From assembly GCA_035048815.1 (NCBI GenBank), contig JAUCBN010000020.1, forward strand, positions 1,061,501 to 1,125,500: a DNA stretch of 64,000 nt. The letters run 5' to 3'. Positions 61,301 through 64,000 of the stretch are shown piece by piece. Each line of letters opens with the position of its first letter. Position 1 is the first letter of the stretch. The notes beneath the pieces are model-generated. The model saw only the letters and a program-made list of their open reading frames with translations. It had not been told where the DNA came from and searched no databases. Origin of the DNA: Abelmoschus esculentus. Taxonomy: Eukaryota; Streptophyta; Magnoliopsida; Malvales; Malvaceae. The position numbers and the translations under genes are program-made.

Positions 61301-64000
61301 GATAGATTCTTAAGAAGAACAAAGGTAGTTCTCAGGCACAAGAGTATTCAGAGAAGTTTGCACCAGAAATTGTCAAAGTCAGTACAATGATAATTAATAA
61401 ACTGATATCAACATCAAACAAGGACAATACTAATGCAAGATTCAAAATAATGTTTGGATAAAAAAAGGAAATTATTGTCAGATGGTACTTCAATTATTTC
61501 TATGATTTAAAATAGCAATCAACTGAATCATTACTATTCCATCATCTCAAGCAGCTGGCTTGAAGCAGGCATTATGTTCTACATTGCTTGCGCAAGAAAC
61601 TCATCTAAGACATGTTAGACAAAAAATTAACTAATATCATTTGGTCTAGTTATAAGTGACTAATTTTGTTTTATTCTAGATTATAGCTGGTGGCTAAGCT
61701 TAGTTATACCTATTTCAACATCTAACATTTGATCCATCTCTCCTCTCTTTGGATTCTTTACTCACTGTTCTTCCACAAATTTCTTCTCTTGTTTTCAAGC
61801 TGAGCATTCTACACCACAATCCTCATCAATAAGGATTTTCACCCATGTTATGAATTTTTCAAACGAGAATAAAACATCAAGGTTTCCCTTGGGATGTTAT
61901 TTCAGCAACAACATCCAACATGAAGTATAGAAAGGTTTTTGGCACTTTGGGTTATCAAACATCAAGGTAATTTCATTTTTCAAGGAGATGACCAAAAGAT
62001 ATTGGGAATAACCACAACATTCGATAGATTATTCGTCATTAACATGCATCCTAAACATGCACGAAAACAAAATATGCTAAACATGGATGCAAGTACAACT
62101 GAAATCACCAGACAAATATAAGGGAACTATAAAATAGCTACAAGTGTACAGTTCAAGCCGATGAGAGCCTTAACACAAATTTCTTTTAATAGAGATTTAT
62201 AGCCAATAACACAACCAACTCCAGAGTTTACACAGAGATCCAATTATACAGAGATTCATATTTATGAGGATGAATATTGGAGGAACAGATGATACAATAC
62301 TAAACCAATCTGTCACAGACCAGCCAAAATCATTGGAGGGGTAGATTCAACAGACCTTTTCAATGAGGTCCAGAACATCTTGATTATCAACAAATTCAAT
62401 ATAGCTCCAATTAATTTCTTCTTTTGTATACTCTTCTTGCTCCATTTTGAAGACGTGCTGAGTCAGAATATTTTAGAGGTATCACAAACTATAGAACAAA
62501 AACAGGGAAACGTTAAGCATGAATTGGATATTTCTTTCATAAACAAACCTGGTTGAAATGCTGCTGTAATTTCTCATTTGTCAAGTTAATGCAGAACTGC
62601 TCAAAACTGCAAAGAAAGTGGTACATCAAACATCAGATAAACAGAAGGCACTAGCAAGTGCCCAAAAGGTCATGGTCACTAAATTTTAATCATGATTATA
62701 TATTATAGATTACAAAATAGGAAGCATAATGAGAACTATCGTCCTGTGTAACTATACACCAACACCGCCAAACTATACAAACTACAGGTTAATATATAAG
62801 TCTCTTCTCTCCTGATGACAACAGAAGTGACAATGCTCACAAGATTTCCAACTCAGGCATTAAGTATAGAGGTCCAATTACGAATGCAACAGCATTGCTT
62901 CTTTAAGGAACAACACATGAAATTTGAGTTGTAGTCAAAGAAACTTTTTTCCAACAGAGATGTTGATCTATCTGCATTTGAATGCAAAATCGCATACCTC
63001 CATCTTAGAGAAGGTCATCAAAGGAGCAAATTTGCTCCCACAAAAAAGGCATCGCATACAAGATCCAAGTTAGTGAGGTACTATGTTTAGATGTTTACTC
63101 ACCAACTTGAGGGAGAGTGTAGATTGTAGATTGATGAAAGTTAGGGAATTATATTACCTAATTTCTAGCAGTTGAAATTTAGGGATTTATCAATAATTAG
63201 GTGCAGATATTAGCTACTGATTTTATGCAATTCCTCCTAGATTAGGCACTTTTATATACTATAAATATGTGTTATTCTTATCAATAAAAATCAGGAAATA
63301 CAGAACAAATTTCTCTACCTCAAAATCTCTGTTTTCCACAACTTCCATTTCTATTCATTGGTTTCATAAAACCAACTTTGGTTAATAATAAAAACAACAG
63401 GCATACCAATTAAGCACCTGTTAGTCTTGAAACTCTCAAATCCATAAATATCCAGCACCCCAATTAAGAACTTTGAGTCGGGATCTTGACCAATTGAACT
63501 ATTGATCTTATCCACGATCCTGTGAAATTTTAAAAAAAATTGTCAGAAATAATTGTCCAAGACAGAATAAAAACAAATAATAAGCATAGTCCACTATGCA
63601 GTGTTTCTACTCAGACATAAGAAGAGAACCATACCAGTCGAACAACCTCGAGTACACAATTTTAGCCAAAGCATCTCTACTAAGAGCAGCAGATGCTGGA
63701 TCCAGCCATTTTGTAATGGTTTCATCACGAGTTACAATAACACGCTTACACAAAGAATCTTCTAGTAACTTCTCATCGCACCTAAATAAAACTGGGGATT
63801 AAACACGCCATCTTTCTTCTCTCACAACAGCATATATAAATGAACAAGTATCAAAGAAATGTCATTCAGCCTACGTTAGTGCAAGTATGTAAATTGTACA
63901 CTTACATGAAGAGCTCAGCAGCAGTCCTCAAATGGAATCGAGATTTTTCATCTTTGGGTACCGATGAGTCCATCTCCTTCCCTTTAGCAAATTCAATGTT
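52350..64000 (-). CDS. Class XI myosin heavy chain (5' part outside window)
   Basis: About 32 exons from the window edge (63906..64000) to the last exon 52350..52464. Motor domain, as far as seen: [20 protein letters not shown] (switch II, 63418..63519 and on), [20 protein letters not shown], and [12 protein letters not shown] before the converter (60242..60373). The P-loop and switch I lie beyond 64000. Then six IQ-type motifs in 58529..59286 (for example [34 protein letters not shown]), a coiled coil (57189..58201), and the dilute-type globular cargo-binding domain (52733..56517: [40 protein letters not shown]). The last exon reads [20 protein letters not shown] and ends AFQFLHE. Known role: actin-based organelle and vesicle transport driving cytoplasmic streaming. 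The subtype cannot be settled without the full sequence. Long introns occur at 61053..62355 and 53114..54712; neither holds a gene. Confidence 0.93.

Overview
This is nuclear DNA of a flowering plant, almost certainly a eudicot. The genes carry many short exons with AT-rich GT-AG introns, the spacers are AT-rich and full of small transposons, and the proteins are plant-specific types (VAMP72 R-SNARE, PIF-type bHLH, PTS2-tagged thiolase, class XI myosin). Codon style and repeat content would fit a Malvaceae-like genome, but that is only a guess. There are no bacterial, phage or CRISPR features.

Layout. 1-1.5 kb: 5' part of an unrecognised, probably plastid-targeted gene (minus strand), leaving the window. 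3.6-6.1 kb: an intact five-exon VAMP721/722-type R-SNARE (plus). 6.6-9.1 kb: a SULFUR DEFICIENCY-INDUCED/POLLENLESS3-LIKE TPR gene (minus), convergent with the SNARE and carrying a one-base frameshift in its last exon. 9.2-14.5 kb: gene-free, with three related sequences of one MITE family in the first 13 kb, one of them split by a nested 1.6-kb long-TIR element. 14.5-28 kb: a large imperfect inverted duplication. Each arm carries a complete 13-exon peroxisomal 3-ketoacyl-CoA thiolase gene, transcribed away from the centre. The spacer holds a decayed LINE RNase H fragment, and the inner arms were hit separately by a tRNA-like SINE and by GGGTC-rich and ATCGGAT-rich elements with visible target-site duplications. 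28-34.3 kb: AT-rich spacer, then a PIF1-like bHLH gene (minus). 34.3-37.9 kb: gene-free, with a T-rich degenerate array. 37.9-50 kb: two tandem 17-exon leucine-rich-repeat genes (minus) with matching exon structure; the upstream copy has gained a long Asp-rich tail. 52.3-64 kb: most of a class XI myosin heavy chain gene (minus), from within the motor to the stop codon; the front of the motor lies beyond the window.

The genes do not form a pathway or cluster; they are ordinary neighbours. I found no convincing undescribed biological system. The most informative signal is the thiolase pair. Across about 2.28 kb, including eleven introns, the two copies match without a length difference, while the flanks of the same duplication have clearly diverged. 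That pattern points to gene conversion between inverted paralogues, or to an assembly artefact.

Exon boundaries were read by eye from splice signals, reading frame and family similarity. No alignment or search was run.
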